A stretch of DNA of 64,000 nucleotides from Sphingopyxis sp. 2PD (GTDB lineage Bacteria > Pseudomonadota > Alphaproteobacteria > Sphingomonadales > Sphingomonadaceae). Of this stretch, positions 43,360 to 51,631 are shown piece after piece. The stretch spans positions 1 to 64,000 of the forward strand of contig NZ_SCMU01000002.1 in assembly GCF_005503695.1 (NCBI RefSeq), read 5' to 3'. How positions within the stretch are numbered: the first letter of the stretch is position 1; each line of letters starts with the position of its first letter. The notes under the pieces are model-generated. The model was given only the letters and a program-made list of their open reading frames with translations, was not told where the DNA came from and did no database searches. The translations under genes and the position numbers were made by a program.

Positions 43360-44860
43360 AAAAGCAAGCGAATATCCGATCGACAAGGCCATCCGCGTGC
43401 ATGCGGCGGACAATGTCGCGACCGCGATTGCCGATATTGCGGCGGGCGCGAAGCCGATCGCACGCGACGATGTTTGCGCCGCAATTGCCGTCGCGCGCGG
43501 GCACAAGATTGCGACCGCGCCGATCGCGCGGGGCGCTGCGGTGATCAAATATGGCTTTCCGATCGGCATCGCGACCGCCGACATCGCGCCCGGCGAGCAT
43601 GTCCACAGCCACAATCTGGCGACCGCGCTCGGTAGCGACGGCGACTATCAATATACCGGGGTGCCGACCGACGCACCGCCCACCGCAGCATCGGCGCCGG
43701 GCTTTTCGGGCTATGTCCGCGCCGACGGGCGCGTCGGCACGCGCAACGAAATCTGGATCCTGCCGACCGTCGGCTGCGTCGGCAATCTCGCCGCGCGCGT
43801 CGCGCGCATCGCGGGCATTCGCCATGCCGGGCGCGTCGACGGCATCCATGCCTTCAAACATCCCTTTGGCTGTTCGCAGCTTGGCGACGACCTTGGCCAT
43901 ACGCGCGCCGTGCTCGCCGCACTGGCGCAGCATCCCAATGCCGGGGGCGTGCTGATCGTCGGGCTCGGGTGCGAGAGCAACCAGCTCGGCGCGCTCACCG
44001 CGCTGATCCCCGCCGACCGCCGCGGGCATATCCGCACCCTGTCGGCGCAGGCGGTCGAGGATGACGAGGCCGCGTGCCTCGCACTGATCGACGAACTCGT
44101 CGCCGGATGCGCCGATACGCCGCGCCGCGAGGTGCCGCTGTCCAAGCTGACCCTGGGGGTGAAATGCGGTGGGTCGGACGGCCTCTCGGGCCTCACCGCC
44201 AACCCGCTCGTCGGGCGCATGGCCGATGCCGTTGCCGCCGCGGGCGGCCAGGTCATCCTTACCGAAATTCCGGAAATTTTCGGCGCCGAGCAGATATTGA
44301 TGGACCGCGCCGTATCGCGCGCGGTGTTCGACGAAGCCGCGGCGCTGGTCCGCGACTTCAAGGACTATTTCATCCGCAACGGCGAGCCGGTGAGCGAGAA
44401 CCCCTCGCCCGGCAATATCGCCGGCGGGATCACGACGCTCGAGGAAAAATCGCTGGGCGCGGTGCAGAAGGGTGGACAGGTGCCGCTCGTCGATGTCCAG
44501 CGCTACGGCGGCGAGGCGCGGCTGGCGGGGCTGACGCTGCTCGAAGCGCCGGGCAACGACGCGGTGTCGTCGACCGCGCTGACCGCCGCGGGTGCGACGG
44601 TGATCCTGTTCACCACCGGACGCGGCACGCCGCTCGGCTTTCCGGCGCCGACGCTGAAGATCGCCTCGAACAGCGATCTGGCCGCGCGCAAGGCGGGGTG
44701 GATCGACTTTGATGCCGGGACGGTGATCGACGACGGGTTTGACGCGGCGTCGAACGCACTGCGCGATCTGATCGTCGCCACCGCGTCAGGCGCCATCACC
44801 AAGGCGGAAGCCAATGAGGAACGCGACATAGCGATCTGGAAATCGGGCGTGACGCTTTGA
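43355..44860 (+). CDS. uxaA: Altronate dehydratase (UxaA family)
   Basis: A 501-residue enzyme that dehydrates D-altronate to 2-keto-3-deoxygluconate. An N-terminal SAF-like domain (to about residue 100, IAPGEHVHSHNL) is followed by the main dehydratase domain with GRVGTRNEIWILPTVGCVG, HPFGCSQLGDD and the KCGGSDGLSGLTANP cysteine-containing motif. The start at GTG 43355 is uncertain: it lies inside the operator, with a stop codon just upstream; GTG 43397 is the next option. Divergent from the FAH-gene operon. Confidence 0.92.
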   Translation: MSKASEYPIDKAIRVHAADNVATAIADIAAGAKPIARDDVCAAIAVARGHKIATAPIARGAAVIKYGFPIGIATADIAPGEHVHSHNLATALGSDGDYQYTGVPTDAPPTAASAPGFSGYVRADGRVGTRNEIWILPTVGCVGNLAARVARIAGIRHAGRVDGIHAFKHPFGCSQLGDDLGHTRAVLAALAQHPNAGGVLIVGLGCESNQLGALTALIPADRRGHIRTLSAQAVEDDEAACLALIDELVAGCADTPRREVPLSKLTLGVKCGGSDGLSGLTANPLVGRMADAVAAAGGQVILTEIPEIFGAEQILMDRAVSRAVFDEAAALVRDFKDYFIRNGEPVSENPSPGNIAGGITTLEEKSLGAVQKGGQVPLVDVQRYGGEARLAGLTLLEAPGNDAVSSTALTAAGATVILFTTGRGTPLGFPAPTLKIASNSDLAARKAGWIDFDAGTVIDDGFDAASNALRDLIVATASGAITKAEANEERDIAIWKSGVTL

Positions 44861-44884
44861 AGCCAACGTAGCGCTGGGAAAAAT

Positions 44885-45037
44885 TTCGCACAAAGACACA
44901 AAGACACGAAGGGGTCTGCTCCATGGCCTGCCGTAGGTTGCGATTAGCGCGAAGCGCTTTCAAATATCGCCTTCGGCGGGAAACCGCCTTTGGGAAAAAT
45001 GATGATCCCTCTTCGTGTCTTTGTGTCTTTGTGCGAA
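44885..45037. repeat. Long inverted repeat (MITE-like), CACAAAGACACAAAGACACGAAG arms
   Basis: Perfect 27-base arms, 44885-44911 and 45011-45037, enclose about 100 bases that have no coding function but contain smaller inverted repeats (AGCGCGAAGCGCT; GGCGGGAAACCGCC). No terminal duplication could be confirmed. It lies between the convergent uxaA and GH43 genes. Confidence 0.85.
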
Positions 45038-45048
45038 ACGAAAAATCG

Positions 45049-46656
45049 CTACCCGAGCGCCTCAAAGCGAAAGTCGCGGAACCGCGCCTCGCCCGCCCCG
45101 GCTGAGTAAAGCCCGGGGCGCAACATCAGGAAACCGCCGCGGACATTGTGGTGGTAACCCGACACCTCCATGCCGCGGTCGAAACGGACCCAGGTCTTCC
45201 CGCCATCGCCGCTGGTGTCATATGTCACGATATGGCGGTCGTTGGTGACGCGCACCCGCATCCGCCGCCCGTGCGGATTGGCGGGGCGCGCGCGTTCGAT
45301 GCCATATTGGTGGGTGACGAAGCGCCCGCCGTCGAAGCCGAGCCCGCAATAGAGCTTCTCGTCGTAGAAGAGGATCAAGCCCGCGGTGCCGCCGGGTGCG
45401 ATCTCGATGTCGCATTCGAACCGATAGGCCTGATCGCCCGCGATCAAGAGCAAGGGCGATGAATCGACCGGCGCCTTGCCGCGCGCCGTCAACACCAGGG
45501 CGTTATCCGCGACGCGCGCACGGCTGCGCTCGTCGGGGCCGGGCTTGAAGAAATTCCATTTCGCGCCGAGCGCCAGCGCGCCGAAATCATCCGACAGCGC
45601 CATGCCATGGGGCCCCGCGACGGTCCCGCCTGCCGGTTTGGCGATCGGTTGCGACAGGTCGCCGCCCTTCATGCGGAACCAGCCGTCGGCGGTCCATTCG
45701 ATCGGGTCGAGCAGCGCCTGCCGCCCCAGCGTCCAATAGCCATTTTCGAACCCGTGATAGACGCTCCACCAGTCGCCCCCCGGGCCCTCGACGAGCGTCG
45801 CATGGCCGCGCGACCACCATTTTTCGGCGGCCGATGTGGTGCGAACGATGGGGTTCGCGGGGCAATTTTCCCACGGACCGTGGATCGACTTCGACCGCGC
45901 CGCGATCACCATATGACCCGTCGGCGGACCCGCGGTGCCACCGACCGCGGTGATCATGTAAAAATAGTCGCCGTGGCGCGTGATCTTCGGCCCCTCGGGT
46001 GCGAAACCCTCGACCACCCAGTCGGCGGGGTAGCGCCACGGATCATAGACATGTTCCGGCTCGCCGATTCGCGACAGCCCGTCGTCGGACAATCGCACGC
46101 GGTCGCCGCCCGACAGGAACAGCCAGCGTGATCCGTCCTCGCCGACCGCATGACCGGGGTCGATATGGTCGGGCAGGTTCAGATCGACCGGCTCGCTCCA
46201 CGGCCCCTCGATCGTGTCGGCCCAGATCACCCAGCTGGTGTTCGGGCCTTTGGTGGGGATGTACAGAAAGAAACGGCCGCCATGCTTCACCAGCTCGGGC
46301 GCCCACACCGATCCGATATTCTTGTGGAGCGCCGGACCGATCGGGCGCCAGTTCACCAGGTCGCGCGAATGCCAGATGACCAGCCCCGGATAGGAGTCAA
46401 AGGTCGAGAAGGTCATGTAATAATCGGCGCCGTCCTTCAGGATCGACGGGTCGGGATGGTCGCCGGCCATGATCGGATTGAGAAAACGCCCGTCGCCAAG
46501 ATCGGGCTTGCGCTGACCGTCGAAGCCCTTCGCCCATGGCGGGGCCGATGGCGATGACGACGCGGCGGCCAGCGCCGACGGTCCGGCGAGGCCCGACAGA
46601 CCGGTAGCCATCAATCCCGTCCCGGCCAGCTTCAGCATCTCGCGGCGATCGGTCAA
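45049..46656 (-). CDS. Glycoside hydrolase family 43 (beta-xylosidase/arabinofuranosidase-like), Tat-exported
   Basis: A 535-residue enzyme with a twin-arginine-type leader (TDRREMLKLAGTGLMATGL). NPIMAGDHPDPSILKDG holds the catalytic base Asp of GH43; the five-bladed propeller runs to about residue 320 (VEGFAPEGPKI has the acid Glu), followed by a beta-sandwich domain (WNFFKPGPDERSR). It should trim arabinose or xylose side chains of pectin. The start is TTG 46656 with AAGGAG at six bases. A terminator lies directly upstream of the ribosome binding site. Confidence 0.9.
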   Translation of the reverse strand: MTDRREMLKLAGTGLMATGLSGLAGPSALAAASSSPSAPPWAKGFDGQRKPDLGDGRFLNPIMAGDHPDPSILKDGADYYMTFSTFDSYPGLVIWHSRDLVNWRPIGPALHKNIGSVWAPELVKHGGRFFLYIPTKGPNTSWVIWADTIEGPWSEPVDLNLPDHIDPGHAVGEDGSRWLFLSGGDRVRLSDDGLSRIGEPEHVYDPWRYPADWVVEGFAPEGPKITRHGDYFYMITAVGGTAGPPTGHMVIAARSKSIHGPWENCPANPIVRTTSAAEKWWSRGHATLVEGPGGDWWSVYHGFENGYWTLGRQALLDPIEWTADGWFRMKGGDLSQPIAKPAGGTVAGPHGMALSDDFGALALGAKWNFFKPGPDERSRARVADNALVLTARGKAPVDSSPLLLIAGDQAYRFECDIEIAPGGTAGLILFYDEKLYCGLGFDGGRFVTHQYGIERARPANPHGRRMRVRVTNDRHIVTYDTSGDGGKTWVRFDRGMEVSGYHHNVRGGFLMLRPGLYSAGAGEARFRDFRFEALG

Positions 46657-46668
46657 TTTGCTCTCCTT

Positions 46669-46709
46669 GAAAAAGAAAGGCCCGGCCCCCGCAAGCGAAG
46701 ACCGGGCCT
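46669..46709 (-). terminator. Intrinsic terminator between the TonB receptor and GH43 genes
   Basis: On the minus strand AGGCCCGG (46709-46702) pairs with CCGGGCCT (46685-46678) and is followed by TTCTTTTTC. It lies between the receptor stop (46732) and the GH43 ribosome binding site (about 46663-46668). Confidence 0.75.
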
Positions 46710-46731
46710 CACCGGGACTAACCTGTCGACG

Positions 46732-49593
46732 TCAAATCTTGACGCGCGCACCGAACAGGAAGGTGCGACCGAAATGGTTGTTCTCGTAATTGCGGTTCGC
46801 GTCGATGTCGGTGAAGCGATAGCGATATTCGTCGGTCAGATTGATGCCCTCGACGGAGATTTCGATGTTGTCGGTGATCGCATAGCGCATCGACGCATCG
46901 ACGTTGATCGTCGAACCATAGCCTTCGAACACATTGCCGGTGCCGCTGTTGGCGTCGGCATAACGGCTGCGATAGCTGATCGAGGCACGGGCGCTGAACT
47001 TGCCGTCGTCATAATAGAGCGTGCCGTTATAGGCGCGCTTCGACAGGTTGAAGAGCGTGCCGTTGCGGATCGCCCCGACGTTGGCACCGCCAGGCACGAC
47101 CGACGGGCCCGCCACCGAATAGTCGGCGTCCGAGTCGATGAAGGTCGCGTTGACGATGCCGCCGAAGTTCGAAAGGAACCCTGGCAGGAAGGTGAACGGA
47201 GCCTGCAGCGAAACTTCGACCCCTTTCAGACTGGCGCCTTCGCCATTGCCGATCGAGTTGATCGTCCACAGCTGGCCTTCGGGGTTGATCGCGGCAGGGC
47301 TGCTCGGCGGGATGATCGACGTCGGTAGACCGGTCGAGGCAAAGGTGCCGCTGCTCGTCGTTGCGACCGGGAAGCTTGCGATGTCCTTTTTGAACAGCGC
47401 GACCGAAAAGATCGATTGCGGCGCAAAATACCATTCGAAAGCCAGGTCGTACGCGGTGGCGCGGAACGGATCGAGGAACGGGTTGCCGTAGTTGATCCGA
47501 TAGTTGAACCCGTCGACCGAGCCGCCGGGGGTCAGGTTGCCGAGCGTCGGGCGCGTCATCACATCGGCAACCGCAGCGCGGATGATGATGTCTTCGTGCG
47601 GGAACAACGCCAGGTTCACCGACGGCAGCCAATCTTCATAGCTGCGCTTCACGGTCACCGCAGCGCCGCTGCTGAGCCCGCTCGACGTCTGCGCGGTGTG
47701 GACGTAACGGATCCCGGCGTTGAGCGCATAGTCGAGCCCGCCCAATTCGCCCTTGGCGTCGAATTGCAGATAACCACCGGTGACCTCTTCACGCACGCTG
47801 CGGTTGTTGCCGGCGTCGAGCGCGGGGGTGCGGTTATACAGGCCGGTAAAGGCGGTCCCCGCCTCCAGATTCGGGACCAGCCATTCGGTGGTCGTTCCGG
47901 CGGGCTGCCCCGCCTTCCCCAGCCTGAACAGCTCGGCGAGCGACGACGTCACCGGGAAACCGTAGATCGCAGTCGGGCCGAACGCCGACGACGGCGAACA
48001 GGTCAGCGTGCCGAGCACGCGATCGACACCGCCGTTGCCGCACACCACGGTGTCGCGGGTAAAGGCGACACTGGTGAAATCGAAACGGCGATAGACGCCG
48101 CCCGCCTTGACCGTGAAGCCGTCGGTGACGTCCCATTCGGTGCGCAGCTGCGCGGTCCGGAACTTGTTCTCGACCTCCGACGGGCGGTCACGGATTTCGG
48201 CGAGCTGGAAATTCGCCGGATTGGTGACGCTGGTGCCAAAGGTCAGCACCGGGTTCGCCATGTCGGTATAGTCGTAGCGATAGCCCTGCGCGTCGCGGTC
48301 GTCGAAGACCAGCGTGGTTTCCAGCGGGATCGACGCGATCGATTTCGACAGGCCGCCGAGCAGGGTGAAGCGGAAATTGTCGCCGACATCCTGATCCCAG
48401 CTGCCGCCGAACTGATAAAATTCGGTCTTGGCCTGGCGCAGATAATGTTCGGTGCGCACCCATGCGTCGTCGAGCGTCGCCGAGATCATGTTATTGTCGT
48501 TGTCGATCACATAGTCGCGGACGTTGATCGAGCGTTCGTTGCTGCGCAGCAGCACTTCACCCCAACGCTCGCGGCGCTGATGCTTGAAGCTCGAGAAGAG
48601 CCCGTCGAGCGAAATCTTGGTCGCATCGGTCGGCGCGAACTGGATCGAACCGGTGATGCCGAGGCGCTTCTTGTCGTGCGCGATCTCGCCATAACGCGGG
48701 ATGCGCGGGTGAAAGGCGAGCGCCACCGAATCGCACGCGGCGGAGCGGCCGTTGGTATAAACGCCGCCCGAATTGGCGACGCCGATGCCGCTCGTTGCGG
48801 TGGTGGTAAAGCACGGGGCGCCATTGACCGAATCGAAGCGCGCCTGCGCCCAGCGCACCGTGTTGTTGCCAAGCTCGAGCGTCTTCTGGTCCGAATAGGC
48901 CGCCGACACCGCAAAGCCGAGCGTTCCGGCGTCGTTCACCCAGCTGAGCAGGCCCGCCACGCGCGGGCCGACCTTTTCGGACAGGTCGTTGTAGCTGCCC
49001 TGCGCCGACAGCGCCGCGGTAAAGCCGCTCTTGCCCGCCAGCGGATTGCCGGTGTTGAGGTCGACGACGGCGCCGAGCGAGCCTTCGTCGAGTTCGGCCG
49101 ACGCGGTCTTGTGGACGACGATCGAGCTGAACAGTTCGGAAGCAAAGACGTTGAAGTCGAATGCGCGGTCGCGGTTCGCCGAGGCGCCGTCGGTCGAGGT
49201 CGCAACGGTTTCGAGCCCGTTGACTCGAACGCGCGTGAATTGCGATCCGAGACCGCGCACGGTGATGCCGCGGCCCTCGCCGCCGTCGCGCTGGATGGTG
49301 ATGCCGGGAATGCGCTGCAACGATTCCGCGAGGTTCTGATCAGGGAATTTGGCGATGTCCTCGGCGACGATCGCGTCGACCGCGGCCACCGAATCGCGCT
49401 TCACGTCGAGCGCCTTGTCGAGCGAGGCGCGAAAGCCGGTGACGACGATCTCGTCTTCGGTCGCGACCGTATCGTCGGCGACGGGCGCGGCGGCGTCCTG
49501 GGCAAAAGCCGGTGACACCGCGATCGCGGCAAGCGAAGCGCCGCACGCCAATTGGGTCAAAGCGCGAAGGCCCCGCGTTGCATGAATAGCCAT
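46732..49593 (-). CDS. TonB-dependent receptor, probably for pectin oligosaccharides
   Basis: A 953-residue outer-membrane receptor. A signal peptide (cleavage near AFAQ-D) is followed by a TonB-box-like EDEIVVTGF, the plug domain (EDIAKFPDQNLAESLQRIPGITIQRDGGEGRGITVRGLGSQ) and a 22-strand barrel ending FLFGARVKI. The family takes up oligosaccharides in sphingomonads and Caulobacter. GGGAGG lies six bases before ATG 49593. An operator copy lies 47 bases upstream. The neighbouring pectate lyase gives the likely substrate. Confidence 0.94.
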   Translation of the reverse strand: MAIHATRGLRALTQLACGASLAAIAVSPAFAQDAAAPVADDTVATEDEIVVTGFRASLDKALDVKRDSVAAVDAIVAEDIAKFPDQNLAESLQRIPGITIQRDGGEGRGITVRGLGSQFTRVRVNGLETVATSTDGASANRDRAFDFNVFASELFSSIVVHKTASAELDEGSLGAVVDLNTGNPLAGKSGFTAALSAQGSYNDLSEKVGPRVAGLLSWVNDAGTLGFAVSAAYSDQKTLELGNNTVRWAQARFDSVNGAPCFTTTATSGIGVANSGGVYTNGRSAACDSVALAFHPRIPRYGEIAHDKKRLGITGSIQFAPTDATKISLDGLFSSFKHQRRERWGEVLLRSNERSINVRDYVIDNDNNMISATLDDAWVRTEHYLRQAKTEFYQFGGSWDQDVGDNFRFTLLGGLSKSIASIPLETTLVFDDRDAQGYRYDYTDMANPVLTFGTSVTNPANFQLAEIRDRPSEVENKFRTAQLRTEWDVTDGFTVKAGGVYRRFDFTSVAFTRDTVVCGNGGVDRVLGTLTCSPSSAFGPTAIYGFPVTSSLAELFRLGKAGQPAGTTTEWLVPNLEAGTAFTGLYNRTPALDAGNNRSVREEVTGGYLQFDAKGELGGLDYALNAGIRYVHTAQTSSGLSSGAAVTVKRSYEDWLPSVNLALFPHEDIIIRAAVADVMTRPTLGNLTPGGSVDGFNYRINYGNPFLDPFRATAYDLAFEWYFAPQSIFSVALFKKDIASFPVATTSSGTFASTGLPTSIIPPSSPAAINPEGQLWTINSIGNGEGASLKGVEVSLQAPFTFLPGFLSNFGGIVNATFIDSDADYSVAGPSVVPGGANVGAIRNGTLFNLSKRAYNGTLYYDDGKFSARASISYRSRYADANSGTGNVFEGYGSTINVDASMRYAITDNIEISVEGINLTDEYRYRFTDIDANRNYENNHFGRTFLFGARVKI

Positions 49594-49639
49594 TATCATC
49601 CTCCCTTGATCGGCCGAAACTCTTGCCGAAGCAAGAAAT

Positions 49640-49651
49640 GACACCGGTTAC
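49640..49651. promoter_or_regulatory. LacI-type operator, copy 2 (TonB receptor)
   Basis: GACACC-GGTTAC, one arm diverged from the perfect copy at 43348. Preceded by T as in the extended site. It lies 46 bases upstream of the receptor start. Confidence 0.7.
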
Positions 49652-49783
49652 TTTGCGAGACCAGACAAATCGGCATGATCGCCTGGCCGGAATTTTTTTT
49701 GAGAGTGATGATGGCGCCGTCGCCTGTCGCGACTGGCCGCCCTATCCCCTCTCCCTTGAAAATTTTCTCGTTGACCGATTGGG

Positions 49784-49795
49784 GTAACCGGTGTC
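49784..49795. promoter_or_regulatory. LacI-type operator, copy 3 (pectate lyase)
   Basis: GTAACC-GGTGTC, followed by A. It lies 58 bases upstream of ATG 49854. It is the mirror form of copy 2, as expected for two divergent genes with one operator each. Confidence 0.7.
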
Positions 49796-49853
49796 AGGAA
49801 GATAGAGGGATTGGAACAGCCGTGTCAATACCCCAATGAATCGGAGAGACGGG

Positions 49854-51227
49854 ATGCCCAAAAAACCTTGGTTGGCCGCGCTTTTTCTGGCGTTTGCACT
49901 GCCTGCGAGCCCAGCGCTCGCCGCCGATGCGGCGCCGCTGGCCTTCCCGGGTGCGGTCGGCCCCGCTGCGCACACCATTGGCGGTCGCGGCGGCCAGATC
50001 CTGCGCGTGACCACGCTGGCGGCCGACGGGCCGGGGTCGCTGAAGGCTGCGATCGAGACCCCCGGACCGCGCATCATCGTGTTCGAGGTCGGCGGCGTCA
50101 TCGACATGGGACGCCAGACGATCAGCGTCACCCATCCATTTCTGACCATCGCCGGGCAGACCGCGCCGGGGCCCGGGATCACGCTGATCCGCACCGGCAT
50201 CGACGTAAAGACCCACGACGTCGTGATCCGCCACCTGCGCATCTACACCGGGGTCGATGGGCAACCGAAACGCAGCGGCTGGGAAGCCGACACTTTTTCG
50301 ACCGTGGCGGCGCATAATGTCATTGTCGACCATTGCACGCTGATGTGGGGGATCGACGAAAATATGTCGGCGTCCGGCCCCCGCTTCACCGGCAACAGCG
50401 TCGCCGAATGGCGGGCGGGTACGAGCCACAATATCACTTTTTCGAACAACCTCGCCGCCGAAGGCCTCGCCGACGCGAGCCATCCCAAGGGCGAGCACAG
50501 CAAGGGGTCGCTGATCCACGACAATGCGACGGGCATCGTCTTTTACCGCAATGTCTGGGCGCATAATGTCGAGCGCAACCCGCTGATCAAGGGCGGCGGA
50601 CAGGCGCTGATGATCAACAATCTGATCTATAACCCGCAGCACCGCGCGGTGCATTACAACCTCATGAACCTCGAATGGGTCGGGCATGATTATGTGACAG
50701 GGCAGATCACCGCGATCGGCAACGTGATGCGCGGCGGCAACGACACCGACGAGCAGCTGCCGTTCCTGATGCTGGGCGGCGACGGCGACCTTGAATATTA
50801 TGGCAAGGACAATCTCCACGTCGATCGCCACGGCGCGGCGCTGCCCGAATTCGGCCGCTATGGCGAGACGCAGGCGAAGCTGATCCGCGCCAAGGCGCCG
50901 CTCGCGCCGGTGGGCGGCTATACCATCCTGCCGGTGCGCGATGTCGAAACATCGGTGCTGTCGACCGCCGGCGCGCGGCCCTGGGCGCGCGACGCCGATG
51001 AAATCCGTGTGCTCTTTTTCGTCGCCGAAGGGCGTGGGCAAGTGATCGACGACGAGCAGGAAGTAAGCGCCTACCCCAAGGTCAAGGAGGTGCGCGCGCC
51101 CTTTGTCGAGGGAGACTGGGATCTTGCGACGATGGAGCCGAAGTCGGGCATCTATCCCGGCCAGACGGCGCCGCTGCCGCAGGAAAATCTGTCGGCGCGC
51201 GACCGCGCGTCGCGGACGGGGAATTGA
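49854..51227 (+). CDS. Secreted pectate lyase (parallel beta-helix)
   Basis: A 457-residue lyase with a signal peptide (PKKPWLAALFLAFALPASPALA, cleavage near residue 23). The mature protein opens GAVGPAAHTIGGRGGQILRVTT and GSLKAAIETPGPRIIVFEVGGVIDM, typical of PL1-like pectate lyases; VIVDHCTLMWGIDEN and KGSLIHDN lie along the helix where calcium and catalytic residues sit. It cleaves polygalacturonate by beta-elimination. ATG 49854 is chosen because GGAGAGA stands before it; ATG 49836 is also in frame. Confidence 0.92.
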   Translation: MPKKPWLAALFLAFALPASPALAADAAPLAFPGAVGPAAHTIGGRGGQILRVTTLAADGPGSLKAAIETPGPRIIVFEVGGVIDMGRQTISVTHPFLTIAGQTAPGPGITLIRTGIDVKTHDVVIRHLRIYTGVDGQPKRSGWEADTFSTVAAHNVIVDHCTLMWGIDENMSASGPRFTGNSVAEWRAGTSHNITFSNNLAAEGLADASHPKGEHSKGSLIHDNATGIVFYRNVWAHNVERNPLIKGGGQALMINNLIYNPQHRAVHYNLMNLEWVGHDYVTGQITAIGNVMRGGNDTDEQLPFLMLGGDGDLEYYGKDNLHVDRHGAALPEFGRYGETQAKLIRAKAPLAPVGGYTILPVRDVETSVLSTAGARPWARDADEIRVLFFVAEGRGQVIDDEQEVSAYPKVKEVRAPFVEGDWDLATMEPKSGIYPGQTAPLPQENLSARDRASRTGN

Positions 51228-51229
51228 CG

Positions 51230-51631
51230 ATGAGCGCGCTGCTCGCCCTGCTCCTCGCTGGCGGAACTGCCCCCGCGATGGTCGTGATCGACGAGACGAC
51301 GACGGTCCGTGAGGAGGCGCCGCCGCATGGCGCAATCGGGATGTCGACTGCCTACCGGATCAGCGATTCGGTCCCGGCGCCGCGCAGCTTCGAATTTCGC
51401 AAGCGCGCGCTGCACGTGGGCGCTGCGATCGGCATCCACCCGATCGACCATGACGAGATATATTATGTCCTTTCCGGCACCGGCATCGTCCATTCGGACG
51501 GCGAGGAACAGGAATTGAAGGCCGGAACCGCGGCGTGGCTCTACAAGGGCGCAAAGGTCGGTATCCGCCAGACCGGCGGCGAACCCCTGGTCTTGATTAT
51601 CGCCTATCCCAACAAGGCGCCCGCGCCATGA
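51230..51631 (+). CDS. Exported cupin-domain protein
   Basis: A 133-residue cupin with a short signal peptide (MSALLALLLAGGTAPAM). The metal motif reads IHPIDHDEIYYVLSGTG, a variant of the HxH...E cupin motif, and the second motif is weak (RQTGGEPLVLI). Placed between the pectate lyase and an esterase, it may act on unsaturated galacturonate in the periplasm, like the cytosolic cupin KdgF; this is inference. It is two bases after the lyase stop, with CGGGGA before ATG 51230. Confidence 0.8.
   Translation: MSALLALLLAGGTAPAMVVIDETTTVREEAPPHGAIGMSTAYRISDSVPAPRSFEFRKRALHVGAAIGIHPIDHDEIYYVLSGTGIVHSDGEEQELKAGTAAWLYKGAKVGIRQTGGEPLVLIIAYPNKAPAP

Noticed and set aside
44885..45037. CRISPR-like array from repeated CAAAGACA units
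   Set aside because: Only two arms in opposite orientation, no regular direct repeats or spacers.
47416..49515. 699-residue open frame antisense to the TonB receptor
   Set aside because: No domain, no ribosome binding site, opposite a gene with strong support.
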